From Belliella kenyensis (GTDB lineage Bacteria; Bacteroidota; Bacteroidia; Cytophagales; Cyclobacteriaceae): a DNA stretch of 64,000 bases. The stretch covers positions 186,001 through 250,000 of the forward strand of contig NZ_JAKZGR010000004.1 in NCBI RefSeq assembly GCF_022549675.1, read 5' to 3'. Below the pieces are notes generated by a model, which did no database searches, had not been told where the DNA came from, and saw only the letters and a list, made by a program, of their open reading frames with translations. This document shows, piece after piece, positions 10,201-18,499 of the stretch. Numbering within the stretch: the stretch's first letter is position 1; each line of letters opens with the position of its first letter. A program made the position numbers and the translations under genes.

Positions 10201-12114
10201 TATGCGATTAGCTGTGCTGGTCAACACGATGGATATATCAACCCCATCATACAAGGTGGAGATGGAAATTACACGTTCTCTTGGATAGGCCCTAATGGCT
10301 TTGTATCGAGAGAACCTTACATTCAAAATTTATTTAGTGGAACTTATACACTATCAGTTGATGATGGTGTAGGCTGTCAAATCAGCCAAAGCTATACCTT
10401 GACAGAGCCTTTGCCGTTGGCCTTAAATATAGAAAATACTGTAGACATTCTTTGCGCTGGACTAAGTACAGGGGCTATCTACATGTCTGTGGGTGGAGGA
10501 GTGCCTCCATACAGTTATCAGTGGCAAAAGGATGGCGAATTACTTAATACCATGTCATTGCACTTGGAAAATGCTCCAGCAGGAAATTATATTTTGACTA
10601 TCACAGATTCGAATGGTTGCCAATTAGAATCCAGCCAAGTAACGATCTCAGAACCAGACACTCCCTTACTAATTGAGCATACCAAAGGTGATATTTCTTG
10701 CTATGATGCCAATGATGGTTTTATCAATTTGAACATCACAGGAGGTGAGCCTCCATATCAAATCATATGGAGCAACAACTCTACACAGCCTAGTCAGCAA
10801 AATTTGGGACCAGGCACATACATTGTCCAAATAATCGACCAAATTGGATGTATCAAATCGGAGACGATCATCATCGAAGATGCACCTCTATTTAGAATAT
10901 CTCCAGAATTACGGCAAATATCATGCTTTGGAAAGAACGATGGCTATATCAAACTGAACTTCGAAGGAGGTGTGGGACAGCCAAGTGTTCGGTGGGATCA
11001 TGGAGAAGACAAAAGCGAATTGTTCAATTTGTCATCAGGAACATATGGTGTTACCATTACCGATGATACAGCCTGCGAAATCAGGAGTGTATTCAATATC
11101 ATAGAGCCTGGATTATTGGTGATAGAGAGCGCTGTGACAGATGCATTAGACTGTAATATACCATCAAGTGGTGCAATCAATATAGAAATTTCCGGTGGCA
11201 CTCCCCCTTTTACCTATTTGTGGAGTAATGGAAGTATTTCAAAAGATTTGCTAAGCCTCAATAAGGGTCAATATAGCCTTACTGTGACAGATGCAAATGG
11301 ATGTCAATCCTCTAGTGTCTTCTCCGTAAAACGACCAGAACCTCTTCAATTATCAGCTATCAGACGAACCAATATCACATGCGAACCCAGATTGATTCAA
11401 GAAGAAATAGAGCTGTCGATATCTGGTGGAGTAGCTCCTTATACTATAAATTGGTCAGGTGGTGAAGTAAATCAAAACGGATATAATATGCAAACCAACC
11501 AAGCTGGTTTATATGCAGTTGAGGTCATTGATGGTCATGGATGTATTAGGCGTGAATCTTTTGAAATAGTACTTTCGGATGTTATTCTAGAGATAGGAAT
11601 AGAATCTGCAAGCTTTGAAAGCTATCAGACTCATCTGGTAAATCATGAAATTCAGTTTTTAAACAAATCATTTGGTGATATCCTAACATTTCATTGGGAC
11701 TTCGGGGATGGCAATTATAGCTTTGAGGAGAACCCAACTCATCAATATCAGGCAGAAGGAGAATATGAAATAACACTGAGAGTCACTGATATATATGGAT
11801 GCTACTTGACGACAAGTCGAACAATACAGGTTTATGATTATTTTCTGAAAATCCCAGATGCATTTACCCCAAATGGTGACGGAACCAATGATTTCTACTT
11901 TCCAAAATTCCTCCATATTGAATCTTTAGAGTTTTGGATACTCAATAAATGGGGAGAAAACATTTATTATACAAAGGACATGATGTCAGACGGCTGGGAT
12001 GGAACCATATCTGGTACAGAAGCCCAAGCTGGGAACTACGTGTACCGCCTAGAGTTCAAGACTCTTGATGGGAGAAAACAACAAATGACTGGGGTATTTT
12101 TACTATTAAGATGA
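7210..12114 (+). CDS. giant secreted PKD/SprB-repeat protein with type IX secretion (CHU_C) C-terminus
   Basis: A 1634-residue cell-surface protein. It opens with an N-terminal signal segment (residues about 10-29). A PKD domain follows (YAWNFGDGNVSDQRNPTHTY, about 76-95), then a long Cys-rich region of PKD/Ig-like modules. About six SprB-like repeats of roughly 77 residues run from about 990 to 1460, each with a Cys, a DG(Y/F)I and a GGxPPYxxxWS core. A second PKD domain lies near 1490. The CHU_C/gliding-motility C-terminal sorting domain starts at IPDAFTPNGDGTNDFYFP (about 1548) and ends GNYVYRLEF...GVFLLLR. The CHU_C domain directs export by the type IX system and surface retention. SprB of Flavobacterium johnsoniae is a gliding adhesin, so an adhesin role is likely but not shown. 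No catalytic domain is visible. It overlaps the next gene by four bases. Confidence 0.9.
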   Translation: MNQAFTKRNILFLGLMLFSIFSFQLMALKVGQKANLPLSLEVDFDFTHSNTCGNQTVRFFHRSPLGTQLSYAWNFGDGNVSDQRNPTHTYNIVGIGTQTVSVSLTVTDEEGNTGTRIQTLEIQRIPSLDMSADSNIVTFDNITYFVMCENSNSTFTFYNTSSTALNNETYTIDWGDGSPLATLQNWSELSHTYPMGIYDITYSITSSTGCTATKKYGVFVGGNPAVGLGNPGNTNVCTGSSITFPISGTDNNPIGTRYIVTFSDDPSNPQIFQHPAPKSVTHTFERGSCNENSNSLFPNSFFVTIVAENPCSGSLATVVPIYVSGTPAPEIHIPNDVLCVNNGVNISNISRSGDDISTNGQCSRPKNVWEITPSTGWSLSSGSMGSMINPNSVNSWVSGTENIQPLFTEPGTYTIKLTTGNRCGSEVTEKTICVLPTPEPKFEIEQNNQCGPSTVKLKNISNVLELCENDMFTWSISQSRGCGVNATWSYTTGNDSSPEAEIEFNSPGEYSITLNAVSSCGVYRETKSVVIAAAPTVNLNLPQSICGSSPIRPSASVASCGDEQTSYLWTFEDGTPSSSSSMIPGEVTFTGSGTKKVTLAVTNICGTTEITQEITINDYPILDLGEDIEACFGETIALGSQVSFEENHTYRWSSSPYVNISNFNIHNPTATPQQTTTFYLQVTNTRTGCVISDEFTVKVNPAPSISFDQSDQNICSGETSNLVNIITNPVGEDVSWTLAITDVEGVTQTTGTGSIPAQTLINKTGTVQELVYTATIEGPSAGDCRITPTQYKITVHPEPVLQNDQLEICSDQPINYFPISGIQGMTYTWTVDSNPGIIGSIDQSIGSPSINQTLRNITNTPLKVLYTITPYLNDCKGDDFELEVTILPSPSVNFSIGEQSLCSGEASQEIQISSDVNGAEFSWEAKANGIEGVIPSGTGNRIPIQTLINNSSAPVVVEYMVMASTSVGGNCSGVPSSYRITVYPRLSMTSTISDYSGYAISCAGQHDGYINPIIQGGDGNYTFSWIGPNGFVSREPYIQNLFSGTYTLSVDDGVGCQISQSYTLTEPLPLALNIENTVDILCAGLSTGAIYMSVGGGVPPYSYQWQKDGELLNTMSLHLENAPAGNYILTITDSNGCQLESSQVTISEPDTPLLIEHTKGDISCYDANDGFINLNITGGEPPYQIIWSNNSTQPSQQNLGPGTYIVQIIDQIGCIKSETIIIEDAPLFRISPELRQISCFGKNDGYIKLNFEGGVGQPSVRWDHGEDKSELFNLSSGTYGVTITDDTACEIRSVFNIIEPGLLVIESAVTDALDCNIPSSGAINIEISGGTPPFTYLWSNGSISKDLLSLNKGQYSLTVTDANGCQSSSVFSVKRPEPLQLSAIRRTNITCEPRLIQEEIELSISGGVAPYTINWSGGEVNQNGYNMQTNQAGLYAVEVIDGHGCIRRESFEIVLSDVILEIGIESASFESYQTHLVNHEIQFLNKSFGDILTFHWDFGDGNYSFEENPTHQYQAEGEYEITLRVTDIYGCYLTTSRTIQVYDYFLKIPDAFTPNGDGTNDFYFPKFLHIESLEFWILNKWGENIYYTKDMMSDGWDGTISGTEAQAGNYVYRLEFKTLDGRKQQMTGVFLLLR

Positions 12115-13139
12115 TGAAAAAACAAGCTTTGATACTATTCACAATATCATTGATATGCAGCAGTATATTGAAAGCTCAGGACTTTCATTATTCTCAATTT
12201 TATGCCGCACCATTATTTCTCAATCCAGCACTTACAGGTAGCACGGAGCTGACCAGGGTAGGTGCCAATTACCGAAAGCAATGGCCTGGATTGGGGCATG
12301 ATTTCAATTCATACTCAGCATATTTTGACCATTACAGCTATGACCTTAGAAGTGGTTTTGGTATAGCTATAAACTCATTCCGTGAATCTAATTTCAACAT
12401 TAGCACTACGGATTTTTCGATGTTTTATGCATATAACCTTCGTTTAAGCGAATCTATGAATTTTAGAATGGGTACCCAATTGGGACTAGTGAGAAGAAAT
12501 GCCGCACTTGACAACATTATTTTTGGAGACCAAATAGATTTATTTTCGAGATCTATCAATCAAAACACCATAGATAATCTTCCAGATTTTGACCCTTACA
12601 CGTATCTTGATATTTCCTTCGGAGGACTACTGACGGGAAACAGCTTCTGGCTCGGTGTCTCTACCCATCACATCAACAGACCTAGTTTGAGTTTCTATCC
12701 AAGCCAAGACTTTGGATACCTCCCCATGAAATGGAGTGTACATGGTGGATACACTTTACCATTAGGATCGAATGGATATTGGGGATCAACTTATGACAAT
12801 CAGGTCTCCTTGTTGGTGAATTATAAAAATCAAGCTCCGTTCAAACAACTTGATCTAGGTACCCAAGCAATATATAAAGGAGTAATTTCGGGGGTCAGCT
12901 ATAGGGGAATTCCTGGTGTCAGAAACATGCCAAATCAAGATTCGATAATCTTTCTACTTGGTCTTGCCCTTGATTCAGGTGTGAAAATTGGATATAGCTA
13001 CGACTTCATGATTTCTAATATTGGAATTCAAACTAGAGGTGCCCACGAAATATCGATAAGACATCAATTCCTAATGGGAAATGCTAAATCAAGAAACCAA
13101 AGAAGTAGAATACTAAAATGCTTCGACTACATGATGTAA
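12111..13139 (+). CDS. PorP/SprF family type IX secretion outer-membrane protein
   Basis: A 342-residue protein with a signal peptide (residues 1-22, ending at LKAQ) and the family's N-terminal signature QDFHYSQFYAAPLFLNPALTGS, then beta-barrel-like alternation (YRKQWPGLG, GFGIAINSF, MNFRMGTQLGL) to the end. PorP/SprF proteins sit in the outer membrane and hold or help secrete a partner that carries a CHU_C type sorting domain. Its start (ATGATG) overlaps the stop of the upstream giant protein by four bases, so the two are translationally coupled and probably work as a dedicated pair. Confidence 0.92.
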   Translation: MMKKQALILFTISLICSSILKAQDFHYSQFYAAPLFLNPALTGSTELTRVGANYRKQWPGLGHDFNSYSAYFDHYSYDLRSGFGIAINSFRESNFNISTTDFSMFYAYNLRLSESMNFRMGTQLGLVRRNAALDNIIFGDQIDLFSRSINQNTIDNLPDFDPYTYLDISFGGLLTGNSFWLGVSTHHINRPSLSFYPSQDFGYLPMKWSVHGGYTLPLGSNGYWGSTYDNQVSLLVNYKNQAPFKQLDLGTQAIYKGVISGVSYRGIPGVRNMPNQDSIIFLLGLALDSGVKIGYSYDFMISNIGIQTRGAHEISIRHQFLMGNAKSRNQRSRILKCFDYMM

Positions 13140-13213
13140 TTTCAATTCATTGAAAAATAGTTCACCTTACCAAACTTTTCCTAAACCTGACATCTGATAT
13201 CAAAAAGAAATTC

Positions 13214-13879
13214 TCAACTTCTCCACAGGTATGGAAATAAAATGTAAGCTGTAGCAGAAATGATTGCATTGATAGCCATCAGGGTAATGATTTTATCTAA
13301 ACTTACACTCCAATCTAGGCCATCTATTGCATTTTTTGACACCCTTATAGCCATCAGAAGTATGGGGATGATTACTGGGAAACTTAAGATAGCCATCAAT
13401 GTTGCATTATTGCTTGCTTTGGAAGCAATCGCCGAAACCATCGTGAGGCAAGCCGAAAATCCCAATGAGCCTAAGACCAAATTCAGCAAAAATAGCCCTT
13501 GATCTTCTACTGGATTGCCTAATATGATAGAGAAAACCAAATAGCCCAACAAAGCCAATACTAAAGTCAAAATCGAATTGTATATCATTTTAGAAATGAT
13601 AATCGACTCTGGGGATGCGATCATGTAATAGTATAACTGCCTTCCTTGATGCTCCTGCACAAAACTCTTTGCCACTGCATTGACCGCCGAAAACAAAATG
13701 ATGATCCAATACAAAGCATTCCATGTAGGCACCCCGATGTTTCCTTGCTTTGCACCTACGCTCAAGTAGGTAATAAATACCGCCGATATCACATACAAAA
13801 GTATCCCGTTCAAGGCATACTTTTGCCTCCACTCCAAAGTGAGTTCTTTGATGATTAGGGTATTTATTTGCTTTAGCAT
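13214..13879 (-). CDS. ccmB: heme exporter permease CcmB
   Basis: About 221 residues with six membrane helices. The start MLKQINTLIIKELTLEWRQKY carries the characteristic KE...LEWR(Q/S)K amphipathic opening of CcmB; the frame extends 12 codons further upstream (to 13915), but that extension is not conserved-looking, so 13879 is chosen. CcmB is the membrane subunit of the CcmAB ATPase, which frees heme-loaded CcmE. It is on the same strand as ccmC-ccmD-ccmE-ccmF but separated from them by the 5.9-kb type IX secretion pair on the other strand. No ccmA is visible. Confidence 0.88.
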   Translation of the reverse strand: MLKQINTLIIKELTLEWRQKYALNGILLYVISAVFITYLSVGAKQGNIGVPTWNALYWIIILFSAVNAVAKSFVQEHQGRQLYYYMIASPESIIISKMIYNSILTLVLALLGYLVFSIILGNPVEDQGLFLLNLVLGSLGFSACLTMVSAIASKASNNATLMAILSFPVIIPILLMAIRVSKNAIDGLDWSVSLDKIITLMAINAIISATAYILFPYLWRS

Positions 13880-14054
13880 GAGAACAAAGTTAATACAAGA
13901 TGAGGAGATCATCATGGTAATCGAAAAAAGTAAGGAAATTTAAAATTAAAATAAAAAAAACCAAATCATTCATCCAAACATCATTAGACTGGTTTGTATC
14001 GTATCGATACTAAATTTTATGGGGGGAGTCAAGCCTTATTGCCTTTGCAATCAT

Positions 14055-15062
14055 TTATCGAGTAGATTCTCTAATCACTAGGGTTGTTTCCAGCTGTTTT
14101 GACATTATCGTGGTGTTTTTTTCTTCTATCATTTTGAATAAAATTTCAGCAGCATGCTTGCCAATTTCAAAAGCGGGTTGCTTTACTGTAGAAAGTTGTG
14201 GGCTTATATATTGTGCTATAGGCTCATCAGCATAGCCGATGACAGAAACTTCATCAGGAATGCCAATACCTCGCTTTTGCAATACTTTGATAGCATCATA
14301 TGCATAATAGTCGCTAAAGGCAAAAATCCCATCCACTTCAAATTCGTCAAAGATTTGATTGAGCTTCTTCTCAAATTGCTCATCCTCACCCATCAAAATC
14401 AAATTTTCTTCAAGGGGAATATTATTTTTCTTCAAACCTTCCACATATCCCAAGTACCTATTGAAACTAGTCGAGATATATTCGGGCCCTTTGATGTGCA
14501 GGATTTGCTTACAACCCGTTTGAACCAAATACTGAACCGCATCCAATGATCCTTGAAAGTCGTCAGTGACTACGTAAGAAGTATTCAGGTCTTCACAAAT
14601 TCTATCAAGAAGTACCAAAGGCGTCCCATCTTCTATGACTGTCTCAAAATGACTCAAATCATCCGAATCATTCCCTACCGCAGCCAAGACGCCATCGACT
14701 CTAGTATTTAAAAAAGCCATGCATGACTTTTCCTCTTTCTCTTTGAGTTCGTCTGAAGTACAGATAAAAAGTTGATAACCCTTCTGAAATGATACACTTT
14801 CGATACCTGCAAGAATGTTATTAAAGTAATTGTGGGTAAACTCAGGAAGAAGTAAGCCAATAGTAAAAGTTTTGTTAGAGACCATACTTTTGGCTATTTG
14901 ATTAGGCCTGTAGCCTAATTCTTTGGCCAATTGAACAATTTGATCCCTTCTGGATACGCTGATACTCTCGTGTCCATTGAGTGCTCTAGAAATAGTGGAA
15001 GGTGTTACCCCCAATACTTTAGCAAGATCTCTTATACTTACTCTCTTCTTATGCATAGTCAT
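14055..15062 (-). CDS. LacI family transcriptional regulator of the fucose locus
   Basis: About 335 residues. The N-terminal helix-turn-helix is VSIRDLAKVLGVTPSTISRALNG, followed by the hinge region (GYRPNQIAKSM) and a periplasmic-binding-like sugar sensor domain ending in the usual dimer segment (GYADEPIAQYISPQLSTV). The frame stays open 50 codons upstream of MTMHKKRVS, but LacI proteins begin at the HTH, so 15062 (or ATG 15056) is preferred. It is divergent from the fucose genes and probably represses them until an L-fucose derivative binds. A minus-strand -7-like box, TACTTTTG (complement of 15114-15121), lies about 45 bases before the start. Confidence 0.9.
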   Translation of the reverse strand: MTMHKKRVSIRDLAKVLGVTPSTISRALNGHESISVSRRDQIVQLAKELGYRPNQIAKSMVSNKTFTIGLLLPEFTHNYFNNILAGIESVSFQKGYQLFICTSDELKEKEEKSCMAFLNTRVDGVLAAVGNDSDDLSHFETVIEDGTPLVLLDRICEDLNTSYVVTDDFQGSLDAVQYLVQTGCKQILHIKGPEYISTSFNRYLGYVEGLKKNNIPLEENLILMGEDEQFEKKLNQIFDEFEVDGIFAFSDYYAYDAIKVLQKRGIGIPDEVSVIGYADEPIAQYISPQLSTVKQPAFEIGKHAAEILFKMIEEKNTTIMSKQLETTLVIRESTR

Positions 15063-15214
15063 AGGATATTCAAGATATAAAATTCCTTCATAATATCTGC
15101 TCCAAGTTTCAATCAAAAGTATAATATTCCATTTTTCAGTTGTGATAAGCCTGCTAATACCACCTAATTTGAATTCTTTTTGCTGACAAAGACGTAGACT
15201 ATCTAGCTTCAAAA

Positions 15215-15252
15215 CAAACGTTTGACTGGAATGGCAACAGATTTTAGCTTAA
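15215..15252 (+). promoter_or_regulatory. putative LacI operator overlapping the -33 box of the fucose operon promoter
   Basis: CAAACGTTTG (15215-15224) is a perfect palindrome with the central CG typical of LacI-family operators. Its right half, TTTG (15221-15224), can serve as a -33 box, with TAGCTTAA (15245-15252) as an imperfect -7 box 20 bases downstream. The leader to the mutarotase ATG would be about 26 bases. Seen in sequence; function is inferred from position between lacI and the fucose genes. Confidence 0.4.
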
Positions 15253-15284
15253 CATTACCTACTCCAAACTTATTCAAACCCAAA

Positions 15285-15671
15285 ATGAAGAAACATTATC
15301 TTGCCATTGATCTAAAAGATGACCCTCAATACATCTCTGCTTATGAGGATTGGCATAAAGAGTCATGGCCCGAAATCAAACAAAGCATTTTTGAGTCAGG
15401 AATTAATTCAATGGAGATATTCCGAACAGGAAATAGGCTGGTCATGGTGATAGAAACTGAACCTAACTTTTCCTTTATCAAAAAAGCCCAAATGGATGCT
15501 TCCAATCATAAAGTACAGGAGTGGGAAACTATAATGAATCAATATCAAGAACCACTCCCTTGGGCAAAAGAAGGTGATAAATGGACCATTATGAAAAGAA
15601 TCTTCCACTTGTCCAAGCCTAATTCTAATTCCCAAAACGAAAAACATATCCCTTTCAATCATGAAAAATAA
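15285..15671 (+). CDS. L-rhamnose/L-fucose mutarotase-like protein
   Basis: 128 residues from ATG 15285 (MKKHYLAIDLKDDPQYI); the frame is open further upstream from a TTG at 15222, but that part covers the operator and promoter. The protein belongs to the RhaM-type mutarotase family (PF05336): a dimeric alpha/beta barrel-like ferredoxin fold that interconverts sugar anomers. The conserved H in DWHKESWPE, the MEIF(R)TGNRL strand and the PxPWAKEGDKW end are visible. In this context the substrate is more likely L-fucose than L-rhamnose (both 6-deoxy sugars). Its end overlaps the fucosidase start by 11 bases. Confidence 0.8.
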   Translation: MKKHYLAIDLKDDPQYISAYEDWHKESWPEIKQSIFESGINSMEIFRTGNRLVMVIETEPNFSFIKKAQMDASNHKVQEWETIMNQYQEPLPWAKEGDKWTIMKRIFHLSKPNSNSQNEKHIPFNHEK

Positions 15672-17319
15672 CCTAAAAACACCCTTTATCTACCTTGTCA
15701 TCCTAGCAACCTTTATAAATTCAAAGATTTATGCTCAAGAAGTTTTTCATGCTCCCATTGGCCCCAACAATGAACCTCAACAGTCGGGGAAATTTGAGGC
15801 AAATTGGGAATCATTAAGTAACTACGAAGTCCCAGAGTGGTATAGGGATGCTAAGTTTGGAATCTGGGCGCATTGGGGGCCTCAGTGTGAGCCTGGCCAA
15901 GGTGATTGGTATGGCCGTGAAATGTACAAGCAAGGAAGTAGGGTCTACAATTGGCATACGGCAAATTATGGACACCCTTCACAATTTGGCTTCAAAGACA
16001 TCATTCGCAATTGGAAAGCAGAAAATTGGGATCCAGAGAAGCTTGTGGCTATGTACAAAAGAGCTGGAGCACAATACTTTTTTGCCATGGCCAATCACCA
16101 TGACAATATGGATCTGTGGAACAGTAAATATCAAGAATGGAACAGTGTAAATCTTGGCCCAAAAACAGACATCATTGAGCGATGGGCTCAAGCAGCAAAA
16201 AACAATGACTTGCCGCTTGGACTAAGTGTACATTCAGCTCATGCTTGGCTATGGTATGAGACTGCCCAGCAATCGGATCATGAGGGGCCACTGAAAGGCG
16301 TACCTTATGATGGAATACTGACCAAAGATGATGGCAAAGGTACTTGGTGGGAAGGACTTGACCCGCAGGCACTATATGCTCAAGATCACCCTTTGAGTGA
16401 AGAAGCCAATGATATAGCTACCATTCATGGACAGTGGGATTGGAAAAATGGTGCTTCACTACCCACTGTTGCCTATAGCGAAAACTTCTACAATAGGACT
16501 ATGGATTTGATAAATAAATTTAATCCTGAACTCATCTACTTCGATGATACAGCTTTACCGCTATACCCAGTATCTGATGCTGGTTTGAAAATAGCAGCAC
16601 ATTATTACAATCAGAACATGAAGCTAAATGACGGTAAATTAAATGCCGTGCTCTTTGGGAAAATCCTTACCGATGACCAAAAGAAAAGCTTGGTATGGGA
16701 CGTAGAAAGGGGAGCTCCAAATGAAATTCAAGAACTCCCTTGGCAAACGTGTACTTGCATTGGGAATTGGCATTATAGCGAAGATTACTATAATAATGAC
16801 AGATACAAGTCAGCCAAGGAAGTGGTTCATACTCTTATAGACATTGTAAGCAAAAATGGAAACTTATTATTGAGTGTGCCTATCAAAGGAGACGGTTCTC
16901 TGGACGACAAAGAAATCAAAATCGTCAATCAAATTGGTGACTGGATGGATGTGAATGGAGAAAGTATCTTTGGCACCAGGCCTTGGGTAGTCTACGGTGA
17001 AGGCCCCGCTGTGGAGACATCAAACCCTATCAGTGCACAAGGTTTCAATGAAGGTAAGATCAAGTTTGGATCAAATGACATCAGATTCAATCAAAAAGAT
17101 AAAATCTTATACGCTAGCGTGTTTGGTATACCAGACCAAAGTATAAAAATCAAAAATCTTGGTAAATCTTCACAAAATGCTCCAAAAATTAAAAAAATAG
17201 AACTTTTAGGAAGCAAGGAAAAGGTAAAATGGAAAGTTGAGAATGATCATCTTACTGTTGAAAAGCCAAATGCAGCTCCAAATGAGGTAGCCTTAGTTTA
17301 TAAAATCTACCAGAAATAA
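15661..17319 (+). CDS. GH29 alpha-L-fucosidase, secreted
   Basis: A 552-residue glycoside hydrolase family 29 enzyme that releases L-fucose from glycans. It has a signal peptide (residues 1-25, ending IYAQ), the GH29 opening YRDAKFGIWAHWGPQ, the HHDNMDLWNS motif, the LSVHSAHAW segment and ELIYFDDTALP near residue 294, whose aspartate is the likely nucleophile. The stretch SKNGNLLLSVPIKGDGSLD before a beta-sandwich C-terminus is also typical. No sorting domain is seen, so it probably stays periplasmic. It overlaps the upstream mutarotase gene and ends at a terminator placed just before the next gene. Confidence 0.93.
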   Translation: MKNNLKTPFIYLVILATFINSKIYAQEVFHAPIGPNNEPQQSGKFEANWESLSNYEVPEWYRDAKFGIWAHWGPQCEPGQGDWYGREMYKQGSRVYNWHTANYGHPSQFGFKDIIRNWKAENWDPEKLVAMYKRAGAQYFFAMANHHDNMDLWNSKYQEWNSVNLGPKTDIIERWAQAAKNNDLPLGLSVHSAHAWLWYETAQQSDHEGPLKGVPYDGILTKDDGKGTWWEGLDPQALYAQDHPLSEEANDIATIHGQWDWKNGASLPTVAYSENFYNRTMDLINKFNPELIYFDDTALPLYPVSDAGLKIAAHYYNQNMKLNDGKLNAVLFGKILTDDQKKSLVWDVERGAPNEIQELPWQTCTCIGNWHYSEDYYNNDRYKSAKEVVHTLIDIVSKNGNLLLSVPIKGDGSLDDKEIKIVNQIGDWMDVNGESIFGTRPWVVYGEGPAVETSNPISAQGFNEGKIKFGSNDIRFNQKDKILYASVFGIPDQSIKIKNLGKSSQNAPKIKKIELLGSKEKVKWKVENDHLTVEKPNAAPNEVALVYKIYQK

Positions 17320-17419
17320 TTCTCAGGAATTCCTTTGACCATATTGAAAAATATTCTAATAAGTGTTATTTTAACATTTCTTTAAACAAAATTCTCAATA
17401 GATACCAAAATACACAGTG

Positions 17420-17456
17420 AAATGGAAGTCAAATTGATTTTGGCTTCCATTTTTCA
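17420..17456 (+). terminator. terminator or attenuator inside the fucose locus
   Basis: A hairpin with stem AAATGGAAG / CTTCCATTT is followed by a short T run. It lies 100 bases after the fucosidase stop and 12 bases before the dehydrogenase start. It would reduce read-through from the glycosidase into the catabolic genes. Confidence 0.65.
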
Positions 17457-17467
17457 ACAGTGAACTT

Positions 17468-18475
17468 ATGAAATATATCGTCTGTGAAAACCCTGGAAAA
17501 TTCACTTTAAAAGAAGCCCAAAAACCTATTCCAAAAAAAGGTGAAGTATTGATTGCTATCAAGAAAATTGGGATTTGTGGTACTGATATCCATGCATATG
17601 CTGGCAACCAAGCGTACTTTTCTTACCCTAGAATATTAGGCCATGAACTAGCGGCAGTCGTAGAGGATCCAAACGAGGCGGATTTTGTAAAGGGAGAAAA
17701 GGTAATCCTTATTCCTTATTTACATTGTGGCAATTGTATCGCATGCAAGTCTGGGAAAACCAATTGCTGTGTCAATATGCGTGTCATGGGTGTACATGTG
17801 GATGGAGGCATGCAAGAATACTTAGCTGTACCGAATTGGTCTTTGCTCAAAACCCCCAATTTGTCCTACAATGAAATGGCACTTGTAGAGCCTTTAGCCA
17901 TCGCTGCTCATGCTATCAGAAGAGCAAATATCCAGACAGGGGAGCAGGTACTGGTGATGGGATGCGGCCCCATAGGCTTAGCTATCATGGCAATAGCAAA
18001 AATCAAAAGAGCCACAGTAATTGCACTTGACATCAACCCACAGCGAATAAAGTATGCAAAAGAGCAAATCGGTGTAGATCACGGAGTCATTGCAGGGCAA
18101 AATGCTGATGAAGAAATCAAAGTGCTGACAGAAGGCTCAAACTGTCAAGCAGTCTTCGATGCCACTGGAAGTAAAGTGGCACTAGAGTCTGGTCCCAACT
18201 ATATGAGCCATGGTGGCAGGTATGTCCTTGTTGGACTATCCAAAGGTGAGCTGGTGTTCAGTCATCCTGCAATACACGCAAAAGAATCTACCATCATGTG
18301 CAGCAGGAATGCAACACAAGAGGATTTTGATTTTGTGATCAATATGTTAGGCGAAAAATTATTCCCTACCGAATCTTTTATCACGCATGAAGCAGCTTTT
18401 GAAGAAATGATGGCTGTTTTTGATAGTTGGATCAATCCTGAAACACAAGTGATCAAAGCTACTGTAAATCTCTAA
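17468..18475 (+). CDS. zinc-dependent alcohol dehydrogenase family protein (fucose catabolism)
   Basis: A 335-residue medium-chain dehydrogenase. Catalytic zinc ligands Cys37 (GICGTD) and His59-Glu60 (GHE), the four structural-zinc cysteines in CGNCIACKSGKTNCC (about 89-103), and the NAD(P)-binding GCGPIGLAIMA are all present. It lies directly upstream of a lactonase and an SDR dehydrogenase, so it oxidises either L-fucose itself or a later acid intermediate such as 2-keto-3-deoxy-L-fuconate; sequence alone does not decide which. It is co-directional with the genes that follow (24 bases to the lactonase). Confidence 0.85.
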   Translation: MKYIVCENPGKFTLKEAQKPIPKKGEVLIAIKKIGICGTDIHAYAGNQAYFSYPRILGHELAAVVEDPNEADFVKGEKVILIPYLHCGNCIACKSGKTNCCVNMRVMGVHVDGGMQEYLAVPNWSLLKTPNLSYNEMALVEPLAIAAHAIRRANIQTGEQVLVMGCGPIGLAIMAIAKIKRATVIALDINPQRIKYAKEQIGVDHGVIAGQNADEEIKVLTEGSNCQAVFDATGSKVALESGPNYMSHGGRYVLVGLSKGELVFSHPAIHAKESTIMCSRNATQEDFDFVINMLGEKLFPTESFITHEAAFEEMMAVFDSWINPETQVIKATVNL

Positions 18476-18499
18476 TCTCAGAACCCCCAAAATAACCCC

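Noticed and set aside
14003..14012. GTATCGATAC palindrome between ccmB and lacI as a LacI operator
   Set aside because: It has a central CG but lies downstream of lacI, upstream only of ccmB, and does not match the candidate site at 15215; probably chance or unrelated.
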